From Phycisphaerae bacterium (GTDB taxonomy: Bacteria > Planctomycetota > Phycisphaerae > UBA1845 > PWPN01): a stretch of DNA of 64,000 nt. The notes below the pieces were generated by a model, which had not been told where the DNA came from, ran no database searches, and saw nothing but the letters and a program-made list of their open reading frames with translations. The translations under genes were made by a program, and so were the position numbers. The stretch covers positions 17,113-81,112 of the forward strand of contig DAOOIV010000010.1 of assembly GCA_035384605.1 (NCBI GenBank), written 5' to 3'. Positions 54,480 to 64,000 of this stretch are shown piece after piece (the first letter of the stretch is position 1; each line of letters starts with the position of its first letter).

Positions 54480-54969
54480 GGGGTCGGGTGGGGGCCGCGC
54501 TCCCGGACCTTCGTCCCTGAAGGATTCGCAACCGCAAACGTATCCGTCGCCCAGCCTTGGCGAAAGAGGAAGCGAGCAGCCCCCGCCGCATGGGCTTGCG
54601 ACCGCCTCGCGCGTTGGCTTGGCGCAAGTCCCTCTGTTTTCGCAAGTCAAGCAGCTCCCTGCGACCGCCTCGCGGGTTGGCTTGGCCTTGACCGACTTAC
54701 GGGGATTGGGCAATGGTCCGTCGCTTACGTTTCGGTTTCTGTAACAGGCAGCCAGGTTAACCGCCCCAAACGGCACAGCCTCCCCCATCGCTGCAACAAA
54801 CCGAAGTTGGCGAGCCGCCCGGAAACGGTGTAGAATGACCTTGCTTAGGCCCTGCGGCCAGCGGCCCAGAGCCTGCCGATACCAAAGGACGCCGGTTGTC
54901 ATGCCCACAAGCGGCCTCTAGCCGGACCGCTCCACGCATGTGCGGTAAGTCCTTATACTGCAAGATCTT
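54480..54969. other. Intergenic region before tRNA-Lys
   Basis: 490 bp with no supportable gene. It contains a 26-bp direct repeat in two copies and, near the right end, TATACT (54954-54959) that may be the -10 box of the tRNA. Confidence 0.5.
54598..54686. repeat. 26-bp direct repeat, two copies
   Basis: GCGACCGCCTCGCGCGTTGG plus CTTGGC at 54598-54623, and the same with one substitution at 54661-54686. Confidence 0.6.
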
Positions 54970-55042
54970 GAGGGCGTAGCTCAGTAGGTAGAGCAACGGC
55001 CTTTTAAGCCGTGGGTCCAGGGTTCGAGTCCCTGCGCCCTCA
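54970..55042 (+). tRNA. tRNA-Lys (UUU)
   Basis: 73 nt. The acceptor stem is GAGGGCG/CGCCCTC. The D-arm is GCTCAGTAGGTAGAGC. The anticodon arm ACGGC-CTTTTAA-GCCGT has anticodon TTT. The T-arm is CAGGG-TTCGAGT-CCCTG, and the discriminator is A. CCA is not encoded. Confidence 0.97.
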
Positions 55043-55480
55043 ATCCTTTCCCCTCGGTGCCAGTCGGTGCAAGAGCGTGCAAGTGGGTGTCCAAGTTGTC
55101 CATCTTCCTGATGGCGTAAGGTCAGCCACCGGAAACCCGGGCGGTGGGCCTCACCCGACGGTAATGGCCGCTACGGGCCTTGCCGCGAGTACCGCCGCCG
55201 CATCCCCAGCCCCCGAAGGCCACGAGCAGGGGCGTGGCGAGTCTGTTCTCGGTAGCGGCTGGGCACGAGACGATTACGCTTTTCGTCGCCGATGCGATAT
55301 CCGCACCAGACAGCTTCCCAGCAACAGCCATCCCTGACTCGGCAACACTGCGGCGGGCGGTCTGCTTGCCTTGTTGCCGCGTGATCGCTGCATTCCCATC
55401 GTCCGAAGGCCGAAGGTTTCCAACCAAGCGTGGTTTAGGCCTTTCAGGGACGAGTGCTCCGGCCCCGGCCGGAAACCTGG
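55043..55480. other. Intergenic region after tRNA-Lys
   Basis: 438 bp between the tRNA and the end of the URO-D-like gene. I see no gene or repeat here that I can support. Confidence 0.45.
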
Positions 55481-56542
55481 TTATCGATCCGCCCGAGCTT
55501 CCTCGGCAAACGCGACAACGTTGGCCCACGGCGTCTCCGGCTGAATCTTGTTCGACGGGCAGAGAATGCAGCGACGATCCGCTTGGCAGAGTTCCTTCAG
55601 CCTTCGCACCTGCTCGCGAACCTGCTCGGGTGTTCCGAAAGGGAAAAGGTGTTGCGAGCTGATGGTGGCACAAAGCGCGATCTGCCGGCCAAACTCGCGG
55701 TACACCTCCGCGAAGTCCATACACTCCGGCTGTATCGGATGCAGGATGTCAAAGCCAAGCTCCACGATGTCGGGAATGATTTCGCGGATGTTGCCGCAAC
55801 TGTGCAGGAAGGCCCGGACGTGAGGTGCGTTGCGTCTGAGGTGCTCAAGAATCGTGTGCCATCCCGGCTTGATAAACCGCCGCCACATCTCAGGCGAGAT
55901 CTGCATGCCCGTTTGCATCCCCGCGTCGTCATAGAAGCACAGCACGTCGATTCCCGCCTGGGCCGACGCCAGTGCAAGCCGCAGGGTGTAATATGTGACT
56001 TTGGCAATGATCGCCTCCGCCAGCGCCGGAGCAAGAATCAGGTCCTCCAGAAACTGTTCCATCCCTCGGAGCCACCAGGACCACTCATAGATGCTCCCGG
56101 CATAGCCGAAGACCGGGTATCCTCGCGCGTGATAATCTGCGATTGGCGACCGATCGACCGTCCCGTCGATGGCCGGGGAGGGATAGGCTTCAATATCCCG
56201 CACCGATGTCGCCGTCGCCAGGGGCGGATAAGTACGGCCAACGGTACCCTCGACTTCACAAGATCCGTGCCCGATGCCCCATTCATCAAAGGTTGTGCCC
56301 GCCTCGGTGCCGGCATGATAGCTGCGAGGATCGTCTCCGCCGAATGCGGTCTTGAGCGAGAAAGTGCGGAAGTCGTAGTCAAAGTACTCGGCCGGGTCGG
56401 TCTGGCCGGTCATCTCTTCAAACTGCCGCAGGATCGGCGAGGTCAGCCCCCCAATCGCTCCGACATCCAGCGTGAAGGGCATCCAGCCAGGCGAGCCATG
56501 GTCCAGCAGCTCTCGCAGATTCTGCATCGGGCTGGTGGACAT
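55481..56542 (-). CDS. Uroporphyrinogen decarboxylase-like (URO-D/MtaA superfamily) protein
   Basis: 353 residues from ATG 56542 (MSTSPMQNLRELLDHG), with AGGAGAGG upstream. The barrel has FYDDAGMQTGMQISPEMWRRFIKPGW, FLHSCGNIREIIPDIVELGFDILHPIQPECMD and CATISSQHLFPFGTPEQV. These are typical of the corrinoid/methyltransferase-associated URO-D family common in planctomycetes rather than HemE. The His/Cys in LHSCGN could bind zinc. Function unknown; possibly methyl transfer or sugar-demethylation related. Confidence 0.85.
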   Translation of the reverse strand: MSTSPMQNLRELLDHGSPGWMPFTLDVGAIGGLTSPILRQFEEMTGQTDPAEYFDYDFRTFSLKTAFGGDDPRSYHAGTEAGTTFDEWGIGHGSCEVEGTVGRTYPPLATATSVRDIEAYPSPAIDGTVDRSPIADYHARGYPVFGYAGSIYEWSWWLRGMEQFLEDLILAPALAEAIIAKVTYYTLRLALASAQAGIDVLCFYDDAGMQTGMQISPEMWRRFIKPGWHTILEHLRRNAPHVRAFLHSCGNIREIIPDIVELGFDILHPIQPECMDFAEVYREFGRQIALCATISSQHLFPFGTPEQVREQVRRLKELCQADRRCILCPSNKIQPETPWANVVAFAEEARADR

Positions 56543-56663
56543 CTCGCGTTGACCTCTCCTGATGAGTTGCCCGGAGCAGGCCGGCCGTGAGCACGGTACT
56601 CCCGCCCGACAAGCCGCCCGTGACACGCCACGAGAAGGCTGCGGCTATGTTGGATGCCGGCGG

Positions 56664-57836
56664 TTACCGGCCGTATTCGGCCAGCACGGCCGCCGCTTTC
56701 ACGGCCGTCTCCCGTTCAACGCTGTAAGCCAGGCGTATATGTCCCGGACGGCCGAAGCCCGATCCCGGCACCACAATGACTCCCTTGTCCCTCAGTGCGG
56801 CACAGCAGGCGACGTCATCCGGTTCCGGGCACTGCGGGAAGATGTAGAAGGCGCCTGTCGGCTCAACCAAACGGAATCCTCCGCGCCTCAACCCGTCGCA
56901 GAGAACCGCCCGGTTGTGCCGATACAGGTCCATGTCCACCCGCGCGTCCAGACAAGCCAGAATCGACCGCTGCATCAGCGCCGGCGCGTTCACGAACCCC
57001 AGAACGCGCGTCGCCGTCACACAGGCGCTGAACAAGGCCTCCAGCTCGCCGACCGCCGGAGAGATGGCGATGTATCCGATCCGCTCGCCCGCAAGGCCGA
57101 GATCCTTCGAGAACGAACTGACGATGATCGAACTGGGGTACTCCGCAAAAATGGCCGGCAAGGGAGCATCGTCATACACGATGTGGCGGTACACATCGTC
57201 GGAAATAAGGTAAATCTCCCGCCCATGTCGTTGCGACGCCTCCATGAGAACCGCCGCCATCTCTCTTATCAGTCTGCCTGAGTAGATGACACCCGTCGGA
57301 TTATTGGGACTGTTGATGATGACCGCTTTGGTGCGATCCGTAATCGCTTCCGCCAGGCGACCAGGGTCCGGCTGAAAGCTCGCGTCCGACTCGACGATCC
57401 TGGCGACGCCGTTGTGGTTGTCAATGTAGAAAACATACTCGACGAAAAACGGGGCGAAGATGATCACCTCGTCTCCCGGGTCGAGAATGGCCTTCAACAC
57501 CACGTTCAGTGCTCCGGCCGCACCACAACTCATGATTACGTGATTCTCGTTAAGCTGAACGCCTTGTTCCCGCGAGACCTGTTGAGCGACGGCCGCACGC
57601 GTTTGCGGATACCCGGCGTTGTTCATGTATCGGTGGGTTCCTGAAGCAGGGTCGCCGGCGGCCGATCGCATGCTTTCGAGAAACCGGGAAGGGGGTTCCT
57701 CGATCGGATTGCCGAGTGACAAATCAAAAACGGCACCCGCCCCCCGTTCCTTCTTGATTCGCTCGGCGTCCTCGAACATCCTGCGAATCCATGACGAGCG
57801 CTGCATCTGTTCCCGCATCTTCTGCGAAATGCTCAC
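56664..57836 (-). CDS. Class I/II pyridoxal-phosphate aminotransferase
   Basis: 390 residues with fold-type I hallmarks: GYPQTRAAVAQ, the AAGALN PLP loop, INSPNNPTGVIYS, DDVYRHIVYDD and the Schiff-base Lys in SSFSKDLGLAGERIGY. It resembles aspartate/aromatic aminotransferases. Such an enzyme could deliver arylpyruvate to IorAB, though the genes are 30 kb apart. Confidence 0.92.
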   Translation of the reverse strand: MSISQKMREQMQRSSWIRRMFEDAERIKKERGAGAVFDLSLGNPIEEPPSRFLESMRSAAGDPASGTHRYMNNAGYPQTRAAVAQQVSREQGVQLNENHVIMSCGAAGALNVVLKAILDPGDEVIIFAPFFVEYVFYIDNHNGVARIVESDASFQPDPGRLAEAITDRTKAVIINSPNNPTGVIYSGRLIREMAAVLMEASQRHGREIYLISDDVYRHIVYDDAPLPAIFAEYPSSIIVSSFSKDLGLAGERIGYIAISPAVGELEALFSACVTATRVLGFVNAPALMQRSILACLDARVDMDLYRHNRAVLCDGLRRGGFRLVEPTGAFYIFPQCPEPDDVACCAALRDKGVIVVPGSGFGRPGHIRLAYSVERETAVKAAAVLAEYGR

Positions 57837-58327
57837 GGCTGCCGTCTCCTGCGGCCCAGTTGTAACAGTGTGCGTGAAGACCGTAGGGCATGGTCCAAGC
57901 CTTGCGAAGTCCTATGGACGAAGCAGCGCGCAGACCTGCCGGTTCTCGCTGCGGAATCTGGCAGGTCCCGGTCGCACCCGCGACCCCGCCCGTGGCGAGG
58001 CAGGCTCGACGTTGCCCTGTCGAACGAATCCGTCGACTTTCGCACACATGCTCGGGCTGCCGGCCGATGGGCGGCGGTCGGCAACCGACATCAGACAATC
58101 GGCGAGACGCGCCGCCAGGCCTTCTCGCCGCACACTTGGCATATTACTCGCTGTGATACGGGCAATCCAGCCGGCCCCATGGTATCCTTTTCCGGAAGCT
58201 TGGCGGCTTGCCGGCCGCAGCATCAGCGGCCCGAAAGCCCTGTCGCTGCATACGCCCCTACGTGAACGGCTGCTTCCGGGGTGCACGGTTGACTTGGAAC
58301 ATGGAGCTGGCACGAGGTACACTCGCA
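57837..58327. other. Divergent intergenic region
   Basis: 491 bp between the leftward aminotransferase and the rightward dipeptidase. I see no gene or repeat that I can support. Promoters for both genes are expected here. Confidence 0.45.
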
Positions 58328-59608
58328 ATGAATCGTGGAACAAAGGGTTTACGGCGCTTGCTTGTCGCCTCGGCGATGGGTGCGGTTGCCGTTGTTCTTG
58401 GCGGCTGTTCGGCAGCGCAGTCGCCCGGAGGGCACGCGGTGATCACCCCCGCGACAGAACCGAAAGCCGTCGTCATGACACCAAAGGGCACGGAGCTTCA
58501 TCGTTCTCTCCTTGTGATAGACGGCCACAATGATTTGCCCTGGCAGATAAGGACCAAGGCGGACTCTTCGTTCGACAAGATGGACCTGCGTCAACACCAG
58601 GAGTCCGTCCAGACCGACATTCCGCGACTGCGGCAGGGGGGTGTTGGGGCTCAATTCTGGGTCGTTTATGTCCCCGCGGAGACTGAGAAGAATGGCGGCG
58701 CCGCAAAAATGGCCCTCGAGCAATTTGACCTCATCGACCGAATGATCTCGAGGTATTCCGACGTCTTCGAACTGGCACGAACGGCGGCGGACGTCGAGCG
58801 CATTTATCGACAAGGCAAGATCGCGGCCCTGATCGGTATCGAGGGCGGCCATACGATCGAAAACTCCCTTGACAACCTGTCGCTGTTCTACGGACGCGGC
58901 GCCCGCTACATGGGGCTGACTCACTCGGAAACGACCGACTGGGCGGACTCCGCCACCGATGAGCCTCGTCACGGCGGCCTGTCGGAGTTCGGCAAACGCG
59001 TGGTTCAAGAGATGAACCGCCTGGGCATGCTTGTCGATCTGGCCCACGTCTCGGCTGACACCATGCGCGACGCCCTGCGAATCAGCAAGGCTCCCGTCAT
59101 CGTTTCGCACGCGTCGGCCCATGCGATCGCCGCCCATCCGAGAAACGTGCCCGATGACGTCCTTCGGATGATCGCAGCCGGCGGCGGCGTCGTCATGGTG
59201 ACTTTCTTCCCCGGCTACGCACATCCGCAAGGCGCACGCGCCATGGCCGGTTACTTTGAGCAGGAACGGGCACTCAAGGCAAGGTACCCGGACCCCCAGG
59301 AGTTCAAGAAAGCCTGGCAATCATACAGAAAAGCCAATCCGATTCCCTCCGGCGACGTAGGCATGGTGGTCGATCATATCGACCACATCGTGCGCGTGGC
59401 CGGCATCGATCACGTCGGTCTCGGTTCCGACTACGACGGCGTGGGCATGATGCCGCTTCAGCTTGAGAACGTGTCAGGCTATCCGTATATCACGCAGGAA
59501 CTGCTCAACCGCGGATACTCGGTCGCCGACATTCGCAAAATCATGGGGGAAAACTCGCTTCGCGTCCTGCGCCGCGCCGAGCAGGTCGCTCGCCAATGGT
59601 CGAAATAG
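58328..59608 (+). CDS. Membrane dipeptidase (peptidase M19), lipoprotein
   Basis: 426 residues from ATG 58328; an alternative ATG at 58301 is in frame. The lipoprotein signal ends VVLGGC. M19 metal ligands are recognisable: IDGHNDLPW, EGGHTIENS, DLAHVSADTM and VSHASAH, with GSDYDGVG near the end. It hydrolyses dipeptides (including D-amino-acid ones) at the cell envelope. Confidence 0.94.
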   Translation: MNRGTKGLRRLLVASAMGAVAVVLGGCSAAQSPGGHAVITPATEPKAVVMTPKGTELHRSLLVIDGHNDLPWQIRTKADSSFDKMDLRQHQESVQTDIPRLRQGGVGAQFWVVYVPAETEKNGGAAKMALEQFDLIDRMISRYSDVFELARTAADVERIYRQGKIAALIGIEGGHTIENSLDNLSLFYGRGARYMGLTHSETTDWADSATDEPRHGGLSEFGKRVVQEMNRLGMLVDLAHVSADTMRDALRISKAPVIVSHASAHAIAAHPRNVPDDVLRMIAAGGGVVMVTFFPGYAHPQGARAMAGYFEQERALKARYPDPQEFKKAWQSYRKANPIPSGDVGMVVDHIDHIVRVAGIDHVGLGSDYDGVGMMPLQLENVSGYPYITQELLNRGYSVADIRKIMGENSLRVLRRAEQVARQWSK

Positions 59609-59662
59609 CACGTCGGTGATCAACCGCACGCCGCATATCCGGAACCGGATGATCTCACCCGC

Positions 59663-62623
59663 TCAGTTGAGGCAGGCAGCAGGTGCCGCAATTCCGGGAC
59701 CCGAGAGGCATGCCTCGAAAATCCCGAAATCCGCCTTGTCGACGTCGCTGTCGCCGTCGAGATTGGCATTCTGACAATCCGGATTCTCCTGAGGAACGGA
59801 CAGGCCTGATAGACAGGCCTGGAAATGACCGAAATCCTCCAAGTCCACGTCGCCGTCGCGATCGAAGTCGCCGGTTACGGGCGTCGGACACCCATGGGCG
59901 TCAACGGGCGCCCCCGTAGCGGTGCCAGGGCAGGCGTCGCAGGCGTCGCCCAGTGCGTCGCCGTCGGAATTCTCCTGTTCCGGGTTCACGATCAGCGGGC
60001 AGTTGTCCTGCGGGTTGAGGATCCCGTCGCCGTCTACGTCGTCGTCACAAACGTCCCCGACCAAGTCCCCGTCCAGGTCTTCCTGGCCGGGGTTCGCGAC
60101 GGCCGGACAATTGTCGCACGCATCGCCCAGACCATCTCCGTCTTGGTCTTCCTGCCCGGGGTTGTAGACGCCCATGCAGTTGTCCAGGTGGTCGAATACG
60201 CCGTCCAGATCGTCGTCCACCGGCGCAACCTCCAGCACCAGCAGAGTGATCTCGGCATCCTCCATCGTGAAGGCGAAATCCTGCGGTGTAAAACCGGAGG
60301 TCACATCCTCCTCCTCCCACCCCAGGCCGCTGTAATCCGTCAGGCTGGTGTCGCCACCGGCGTCGTCGTCGCCGGGCTTGCCAAGATGCCTCAGCTTGGC
60401 TGACGTGACCTGGCAGGGGATCAGGCCCATGTTCACAGTGATGGGTTGAGTGTCGTCAAAGTTGAGCCCCCAGATCATGATCGTCGAATCGTCGCCTTCG
60501 TTCTTGGTCACGTAAAACCGGAAGTTGCTGTTCGCGGGGTCAAACCCCATCTGCGCGCCGGTGGTGATCAGAACGTTGCCCATATGGCTGACCAGCCCTT
60601 GAAACGCCAGCTTTGGGCCAAGTTTGCTTTGCGGTTGCTCCCAGAAGGTGCCTGCCAGCACGCCGTCCTCGGCGAAGGTGAAACACGTCTCAACAACGCC
60701 GATGGCATTCGCCACGGAGGCCTGCAGCGTGCCAGGGGCGTCCCAGTTGACGGGGTTCCATTCGGAGGCGATGAAATCACAGCTTGTACGGCCGTTCTGG
60801 GCCAGGATCGATCGCATACCGGCCGTGTGGTCATTCAGATACTTCTTGTAGTCACGCAAGGCCGTTGCCAGGCCTTCGAACCAGCCCCAGTTGCTCTTGA
60901 TGGCCCCGTAGTAGGGATGGTAGGCCACAAAATCCAGTCGAACGCCCGGGTCCGCCGCGAGCGCCGACAGCCACTGTCCGCTGCCGTTCGGATCGGACGG
61001 ATTGATCAGGCAGGGCCCGAACTTCAGTGAAGGATCCACCGCCAACATCGCCGCACTGATCGTCTTGTACCGGTCGCGATAGTCGGCCGGGCCCAGATAG
61101 TGGTTGGTGAGGAAATCACCGTAGCCCCCGAGCTCGGGCTCGTTGCCGATTTCCCAGTATTTGACCGGAGGAACGCTGCCTTCAGCCGGCGTCAGCAATT
61201 TGGGCTTGGTGCCCCAATTCACGATCGAGTTGTAGACCCGCAGATCCTCTCCAGCGAGACTCGCCTCGTCACCCTGCCGGTACGATTGAACGATGAAGTT
61301 CGTGTACCGAACCCAGTCGGCGGCCAGCCCCTCCGGATTGGCGGTCTGGCAGACGAACACTCCAGGATAGTTCGGGTTCGACCAGTCTCTGTACCCACCG
61401 CCGAAAAGGTTGGCTGTCAGCACCGGCGCGGCATTGCGGTCGCGTGCGGCCTGCAGGAACTCCAGGGTGGTGAACGCACCGCTCCAAGTGGGCGTGCCCC
61501 AGCCGGAGCCGCTATCGACGTTTCGCCAGTCGTAGGTGTCCGCATCCAGACCTCCGGCCAGGCCGCGTCCCATCGAACCGGCAGCCAGGTCCCACAGCGG
61601 ACTCCACGCCGAGGTGCTGACTGACCGGTAGGGGCACTGTCCGCGAACCCATGAGCTGAACGCCTTGCCCTGGTAGTAGTCGATAATTGGAATATCGCCC
61701 GTCGTGGTGACTTGGCTGCCGGGCCCCCACGCCGAGGGACAATAGCCGGCCAGACTCCTTGAGGCCCGCACGCTGAATGTGTACGTCCTCCGTGGCAGCA
61801 GGCCGGTAACGGTTTTGTTGCCCCAGGTGCTTTTCGTGCTCCACTGCGGCCGGGGACCCAGTGTCCCGTCGGACTGAACGTACGTCTTTCCGCCCAGACC
61901 GGGTGAAATCATGATCGCATAAACGTCGTCAGGGCTGTCACCGGGATCAATCGACACGTCAACGGCGTTGTTTCTTGGATTCGACACCACGGGTGCTCGC
62001 GGCGTCGTGCAAGTGGCGGAGCAAGGCTCGGAAACAACGTCAAAGGACATCTGCCCGTCGATCCAGCCGACAATGTACGATGTTCCCCCGATGACACCGT
62101 CGGCAGCCCATGCGTCAGCGTCGTTCATCACCGGGTTGAACGCCCAGGCCGGTTTGACGGTGAAGGTCCAGGTCACCGTCCGTGCGCCGCTTCCGCCCGT
62201 GGCTTTGCCGGTGACGGTCGTTTCGCATGAGAGGGGCGTGATGTACGTGATGCCACCCCAAGCATCCGTTCGGTAAGCCCAACGCCCGCCGCCCGTGGCA
62301 TCCGCAATGACCCACGTTCCGCCCCATTGGGTGACGTCGGCATCCGTCTTGCCCCAATTCATGTAGCCGCGGCCTTGGCTCTGGTCGCCGCCGGCCTCGG
62401 TGTAATTGAAGAGCACGCGAATACACCGAATGCTGTCATATCCGTCAGGGTCGGAGAAGGTCGTTGAGACCGTGTAAGGAGTCGCGTCGTCGGCAACCAC
62501 CGTTGAGGAGTTCACGACCGGGAAACTGGTCATGATGGGCGCGCCAGCCCCCCAGCTTGAAGCAGCGAACACCGTAAGCACGACGCATGCCTGCGTCAGC
62601 CAAGCCCAAAAACCTTTGTTCAC
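59663..62623 (-). CDS. Large secreted clan GH-A-like glycoside hydrolase with TSP3 and dockerin-like repeats
   Basis: 986 residues from a likely GTG at 62623 (MVNKGFWAWLTQACVV, a signal peptide). The N-terminal 210 residues are beta-rich, followed by an FN3-like module (about 210-310). A TIM-barrel carries YWEIGNEPELGGY (NEP acid/base motif) and, about 130 residues later, FIASEWNPVNW (candidate nucleophile Glu). It resembles alpha-L-arabinofuranosidase/GH39-51-type enzymes. About 100 residues of thrombospondin type-3 Ca repeats (DQDGDGLGDACDNCP) and two dockerin-like repeats (DFDRDGDVDLEDFGHF, LDGDSDVDKADFGIF) close the protein. Confidence 0.85.
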   Translation of the reverse strand: MNKGFWAWLTQACVVLTVFAASSWGAGAPIMTSFPVVNSSTVVADDATPYTVSTTFSDPDGYDSIRCIRVLFNYTEAGGDQSQGRGYMNWGKTDADVTQWGGTWVIADATGGGRWAYRTDAWGGITYITPLSCETTVTGKATGGSGARTVTWTFTVKPAWAFNPVMNDADAWAADGVIGGTSYIVGWIDGQMSFDVVSEPCSATCTTPRAPVVSNPRNNAVDVSIDPGDSPDDVYAIMISPGLGGKTYVQSDGTLGPRPQWSTKSTWGNKTVTGLLPRRTYTFSVRASRSLAGYCPSAWGPGSQVTTTGDIPIIDYYQGKAFSSWVRGQCPYRSVSTSAWSPLWDLAAGSMGRGLAGGLDADTYDWRNVDSGSGWGTPTWSGAFTTLEFLQAARDRNAAPVLTANLFGGGYRDWSNPNYPGVFVCQTANPEGLAADWVRYTNFIVQSYRQGDEASLAGEDLRVYNSIVNWGTKPKLLTPAEGSVPPVKYWEIGNEPELGGYGDFLTNHYLGPADYRDRYKTISAAMLAVDPSLKFGPCLINPSDPNGSGQWLSALAADPGVRLDFVAYHPYYGAIKSNWGWFEGLATALRDYKKYLNDHTAGMRSILAQNGRTSCDFIASEWNPVNWDAPGTLQASVANAIGVVETCFTFAEDGVLAGTFWEQPQSKLGPKLAFQGLVSHMGNVLITTGAQMGFDPANSNFRFYVTKNEGDDSTIMIWGLNFDDTQPITVNMGLIPCQVTSAKLRHLGKPGDDDAGGDTSLTDYSGLGWEEEDVTSGFTPQDFAFTMEDAEITLLVLEVAPVDDDLDGVFDHLDNCMGVYNPGQEDQDGDGLGDACDNCPAVANPGQEDLDGDLVGDVCDDDVDGDGILNPQDNCPLIVNPEQENSDGDALGDACDACPGTATGAPVDAHGCPTPVTGDFDRDGDVDLEDFGHFQACLSGLSVPQENPDCQNANLDGDSDVDKADFGIFEACLSGPGIAAPAACLN

Positions 62624-62935
62624 CGGCTCAGTCTCTCCGACATCCGCGACGCGACTACCATGAGTATTGTAACACATGGAGCAAAAACGTCTTGTGGGTG
62701 AGAAGGATCTGCGGCCGGATTCTTTGCCTGACCGAAGCCAGGTTATCAGCCGTCCGTCATTCGGCTGGCGAGAGGGCAGAACTGTCGGCTCCTGCTACGC
62801 CTGCGCCATCGTCCTTTGCGGACCTTTGCCATGCGGACACCAGGAGACGATCTTAACATACTCCCGCCAAAGGATTTAGGTTGATTGCCGCAAAGTGCTC
62901 TGCGTTGCAGGCGAATGCCGGACTCAGCTTGTTTC
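62624..62935. other. Intergenic region
   Basis: 312 bp between two leftward glycoside-hydrolase genes. No gene is visible. The promoter of the large hydrolase should lie here. Confidence 0.45.
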
Positions 62936-64000
62936 CTAGGCCCTGAAAATGATATCGAGCCTCTCCTCGGTTTTCAGGACGTGTACTGCGTCGAGAGTGA
63001 TGGTAACCCGAGAACCATCCTGGCTCATGCTGGCCGGCAGAGATTGACCCGCTGCCGAGACTGCGACGGACCCCGGGCGAAAGCCGGCGGCCAGGTCGAA
63101 CGCCAGTTTGCGAAGAGTCAGACGGCCGTGCCGAACAACGATAGTTTCGGTTTGGGAGTCGTTCTGCCTGTTCTGCTCGAACGTCCCCCAACCCTCAGCC
63201 GATGTGAAGGCGGACCGGAAGTGATCGGGCGACATGCGAGGGGCAAACGCCAGGTAGCCCTGCGGCCCGTGATACTCGAAACCGCAGACGGCAAGGAAAA
63301 CCCCGTAGCTGGCCATAGCTCGGGCATAGTGATCACCGCACTCAATCTCGTTCCAGGGGTTGCGCTTGCGGGCATGATAGCGGTCGTGGATCATCCGGGT
63401 GATGGCCAGGCCTTCCTGCACCATCCCTTCCCAGATCATATGAGCCGCGACCTGGTACTCGAACCCAGTCATGCACTCGTTGAAATAGCCGGCGAAGCCC
63501 GCATCCTTGCCGCCGCCGCTGGCGGTTTCCATGCCGCCCTTGGGCCACGTGCACATGAGCAAGCCGCCCTCGCCGGGCATGGCATACCATCGCCCGCCGG
63601 GAATCTTGTCCGCAGCCATCAGGCGATAAGGGCCGACGTCGGGTGCGAAGTTGTATCGCCACAACGATCGCAAAGCAGAAAGGGTCGGCTCAAGGGGCAC
63701 TATTCGTCCCAAGCCGACTTGGTGAGCCCATGATTGCCCGAACAACTGGTCAATATGGCACCCATCGCCCGTGCGAACCGTCTGTGGCTTGTCGGGATCA
63801 GGAATGTGAATGAAGTACTCGCCGTTGTAGAGGCGTTCGACCAGTCGCTTTCCGCCGCGATCGACAATCTTCCTGCATCGCTCGGCGAACCCGGCATCGC
63901 CCATCTCGACGGCCATCTTCGCGCCGGCGCGCACGGCCGCGAGGTCATGCGAGGAGATCCACGCGATCTGCCCGTACCAAGCGGCGTCGAGGGTGTTGTA
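62936..64000 (-). CDS. GH116-type beta-glucosidase/glucosylceramidase-like catalytic domain (5' end off window)
   Basis: The frame is open from the right edge to the stop at 62936, 354 visible codons; the N-terminus lies outside. It contains YNTLDAAWYG, TGDGCHIDQLFGQSWA and WPKGGMETASGGG, then NECMTGFEYQVAAHMIWEG and RKRNPWNEIECGDHYARAMASYG. These are characteristic of the GH116 (GBA2-like, DUF608) (alpha/alpha)6 barrel. The acidic residues in TGDG and NEIECGD are the expected catalytic neighbourhood. The substrate is probably a beta-glucoside or xyloside. Confidence 0.9.
   Translation of the reverse strand, partial: YNTLDAAWYGQIAWISSHDLAAVRAGAKMAVEMGDAGFAERCRKIVDRGGKRLVERLYNGEYFIHIPDPDKPQTVRTGDGCHIDQLFGQSWAHQVGLGRIVPLEPTLSALRSLWRYNFAPDVGPYRLMAADKIPGGRWYAMPGEGGLLMCTWPKGGMETASGGGKDAGFAGYFNECMTGFEYQVAAHMIWEGMVQEGLAITRMIHDRYHARKRNPWNEIECGDHYARAMASYGVFLAVCGFEYHGPQGYLAFAPRMSPDHFRSAFTSAEGWGTFEQNRQNDSQTETIVVRHGRLTLRKLAFDLAAGFRPGSVAVSAAGQSLPASMSQDGSRVTITLDAVHVLKTEERLDIIFRA

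Overview
The window is GC-rich bacterial DNA that most resembles an anaerobic or facultatively anaerobic member of the Planctomycetota, probably Phycisphaerae-like. The main clues are paired Ca-binding 'dockerin-like' repeats of the GDVDxxDFxxFxxCLSG kind on three secreted proteins, a large secreted GH/TSP3 protein, a golvesin-containing amidase, and a fermentative hydrogenase/heterodisulfide reductase complement. No mobile element, phage gene or CRISPR array was seen.

Region 1 (1-20.7 kb) is a hydrogen/electron-bifurcation island. Leftward lie an NtrC-type sigma54 activator and an operon of a GcvH-like/receiver fusion with hdrC, hdrB and hdrA (hdrA runs off the left edge). Rightward lies one long operon: hydC-hydB-hydA (trimeric, presumably bifurcating [FeFe] hydrogenase), a hydrogenase-like sensor fused to a histidine kinase, a single-domain receiver, a receiver-kinase hybrid, then hydG, an aspartase-family gene, hydF and hydE. 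Both the hdr and hyd transcription units carry sequences matching -24/-12 sigma54 promoters, and the hyd leader has a three-half-site operator-like array. A degraded kinase tail abuts the activator gene.

Region 2 (20.7-27 kb) is an arylpyruvate/aryl-CoA block: PaaI-type thioesterase, and a leftward operon of a YbgC-type thioesterase, iorA, iorB, paaK, an ACT protein and a second paaK. Its ferredoxin-linked oxidoreductase could supply the reduced ferredoxin that the HydABC enzyme consumes. IorA here lacks the usual C-terminal ferredoxin domain.

Region 3 (27-36.9 kb) holds an alginate-export-type porin gene broken by one in-frame TAG, a THUMP methyltransferase, an FGE/SUMF1-like dockerin protein, YjbQ, tmk-holB, a cluster of tiny SD-preceded ORFs, and tmRNA (ssrA, tag ANSQLRMAA). 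A 64-bp double-palindrome repeat occurs twice in the intergenic DNA.

Region 4 (36.9-64 kb) is mostly housekeeping and secreted hydrolases: an esterase-like protein, an amidoligase/GCS-like enzyme, fhs, a BACON-like lipoprotein, a HIT protein, a dGTPase-like protein, PilZ, alpha/beta hydrolase, aldo/keto reductase, pdxA, ribE, a golvesin/amidase_3/FN3/dockerin protein, tRNA-Lys(UUU), a URO-D-like protein, a class I aminotransferase, a lipoprotein dipeptidase, a GH clan-A/TSP3/dockerin protein and a GH116-type gene that runs off the right edge.
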